NCBI GenBank assembly: GCA_013816805.1
Contig: JACDDS010000007.1
Span: forward strand, 62,001 to 126,000
Direction: 5' to 3'
Source of the DNA: Chitinophagales bacterium
Lineage (GTDB): Bacteria; Bacteroidota; Bacteroidia; Chitinophagales; UBA10324
DNA: 64,000 nucleotides
Under the pieces are notes generated by a model that was not told the DNA's origin, made no database searches, and worked only from the letters and a program-made list of their open reading frames with translations. Each line of letters starts with the position of its first letter. The stretch's first letter is position 1. Position numbers and translations under genes: made by a program. Of this stretch, positions 63,895-64,000 are shown one piece after another.

Positions 63895-64000
63895 TTAGAG
63901 ACTTATTTTAAGTGCGCCTTTTGATGCTACATTATAGGTATCGATATGCAGACCATTACATTCCTTCATCCATTTATTAAGTCTGTAAGTACTATTATCA
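63895..64000 (-). CDS. C-terminal fragment of an unrecognised protein
   Basis: A minus-strand frame enters from the right window edge and stops at 63895-63897. The visible 34 residues read as a continuous, codon-like sequence (STYRLNKWMKECNGLHIDTY, then a short tail ending KISL). It is convergent with tpiA. Too little is visible to name it. Confidence 0.4.
   Translation of the reverse strand, partial: DNSTYRLNKWMKECNGLHIDTYNVASKGALKISL

Overview
The window is AT-rich bacterial chromosome from a member of the Bacteroidota, most likely from the Chitinophagales/Sphingobacteriales side. The evidence is a SusC/SusD pair, a type IX secretion plug protein, the Bacteroidota TamL/TamB pair, a DUF5723-OmpA protein, a Mpl ligase, futalosine-pathway menaquinone synthesis, a GH144-type glucanase, and many promoters of the Bacteroidota type (TAnnTTTG, sometimes with TTG about 19-20 bases upstream). 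Most genes are ordinary chromosomal genes in short operons. I see no prophage, insertion sequence, CRISPR array or rRNA operon; one tRNA gene (tRNA-Ala) is present.

Layout. 0-5 kb: two related secreted coiled-coil/envelope proteins, the T9SS plug protein, tsaE-ald. 5-7.4 kb: a CarH/LitR-like MerR regulator with cobalamin-photoreceptor signature residues, an ECF sigma factor with an inverted repeat over its promoter, and a decayed PrsW-type protease. 7.4-18.4 kb: a thioredoxin-fold YyaL protein, an OmpA-like protein with thrombospondin repeats, an LRR lipoprotein, a lipoprotein-YqaE fusion, a fatty acid 2-hydroxylase, surE-membrane protein-lpxB, tRNA-Ala and an M20 dipeptidase. 18.4-25.8 kb: tamL and tamB (tamB seems to lack a normal start codon). 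26-31.4 kb: an FMN reductase, a Dpm1-like glycosyltransferase, a DEDDh exonuclease, mpl, a tiny lipoprotein and a frameshifted marC.

31.5-36 kb is a glucan block: a GH144-type beta-1,2-glucanase followed by glgA and glgC (glycogen synthesis). 36-45 kb is a stress-survival neighbourhood: an MBL hydrolase, LigD (PE-ligase-polymerase), an acidic KGG/RGG repeat protein followed by a YciF-like ferritin-fold protein (compare E. coli yciG-yciF), YtxH-like and other small membrane proteins, a metallophosphoesterase, a zinc metallopeptidase, a PPOX-fold stress protein and a SemiSWEET. 45-51.4 kb is a minimal glycan-uptake unit (SusC, SusD, LamG lipoprotein) with no enzyme. 51.5-64 kb is housekeeping: pckA-rsmE-DUF4159, pyrD, rarA, DUF2520-KdsC-like-UbiA, mqnB, PTPS-folE, rpmE2, GlmU-like and tpiA.

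The items most worth a second look are: the marC frameshift, which sits exactly on a T TTT TTA slippery heptamer; the tamB reading frame, whose membrane anchor lies upstream of any ATG/GTG/TTG; the expanded KGG/RGG protein; and the light/B12-type regulator-sigma pair that has no carotenoid genes and sits beside a dead PrsW protease gene. I did not find a clearly new multi-gene system. The start-codon, frame and promoter statements were read by eye from the bases; functions come from family recognition without database searches.
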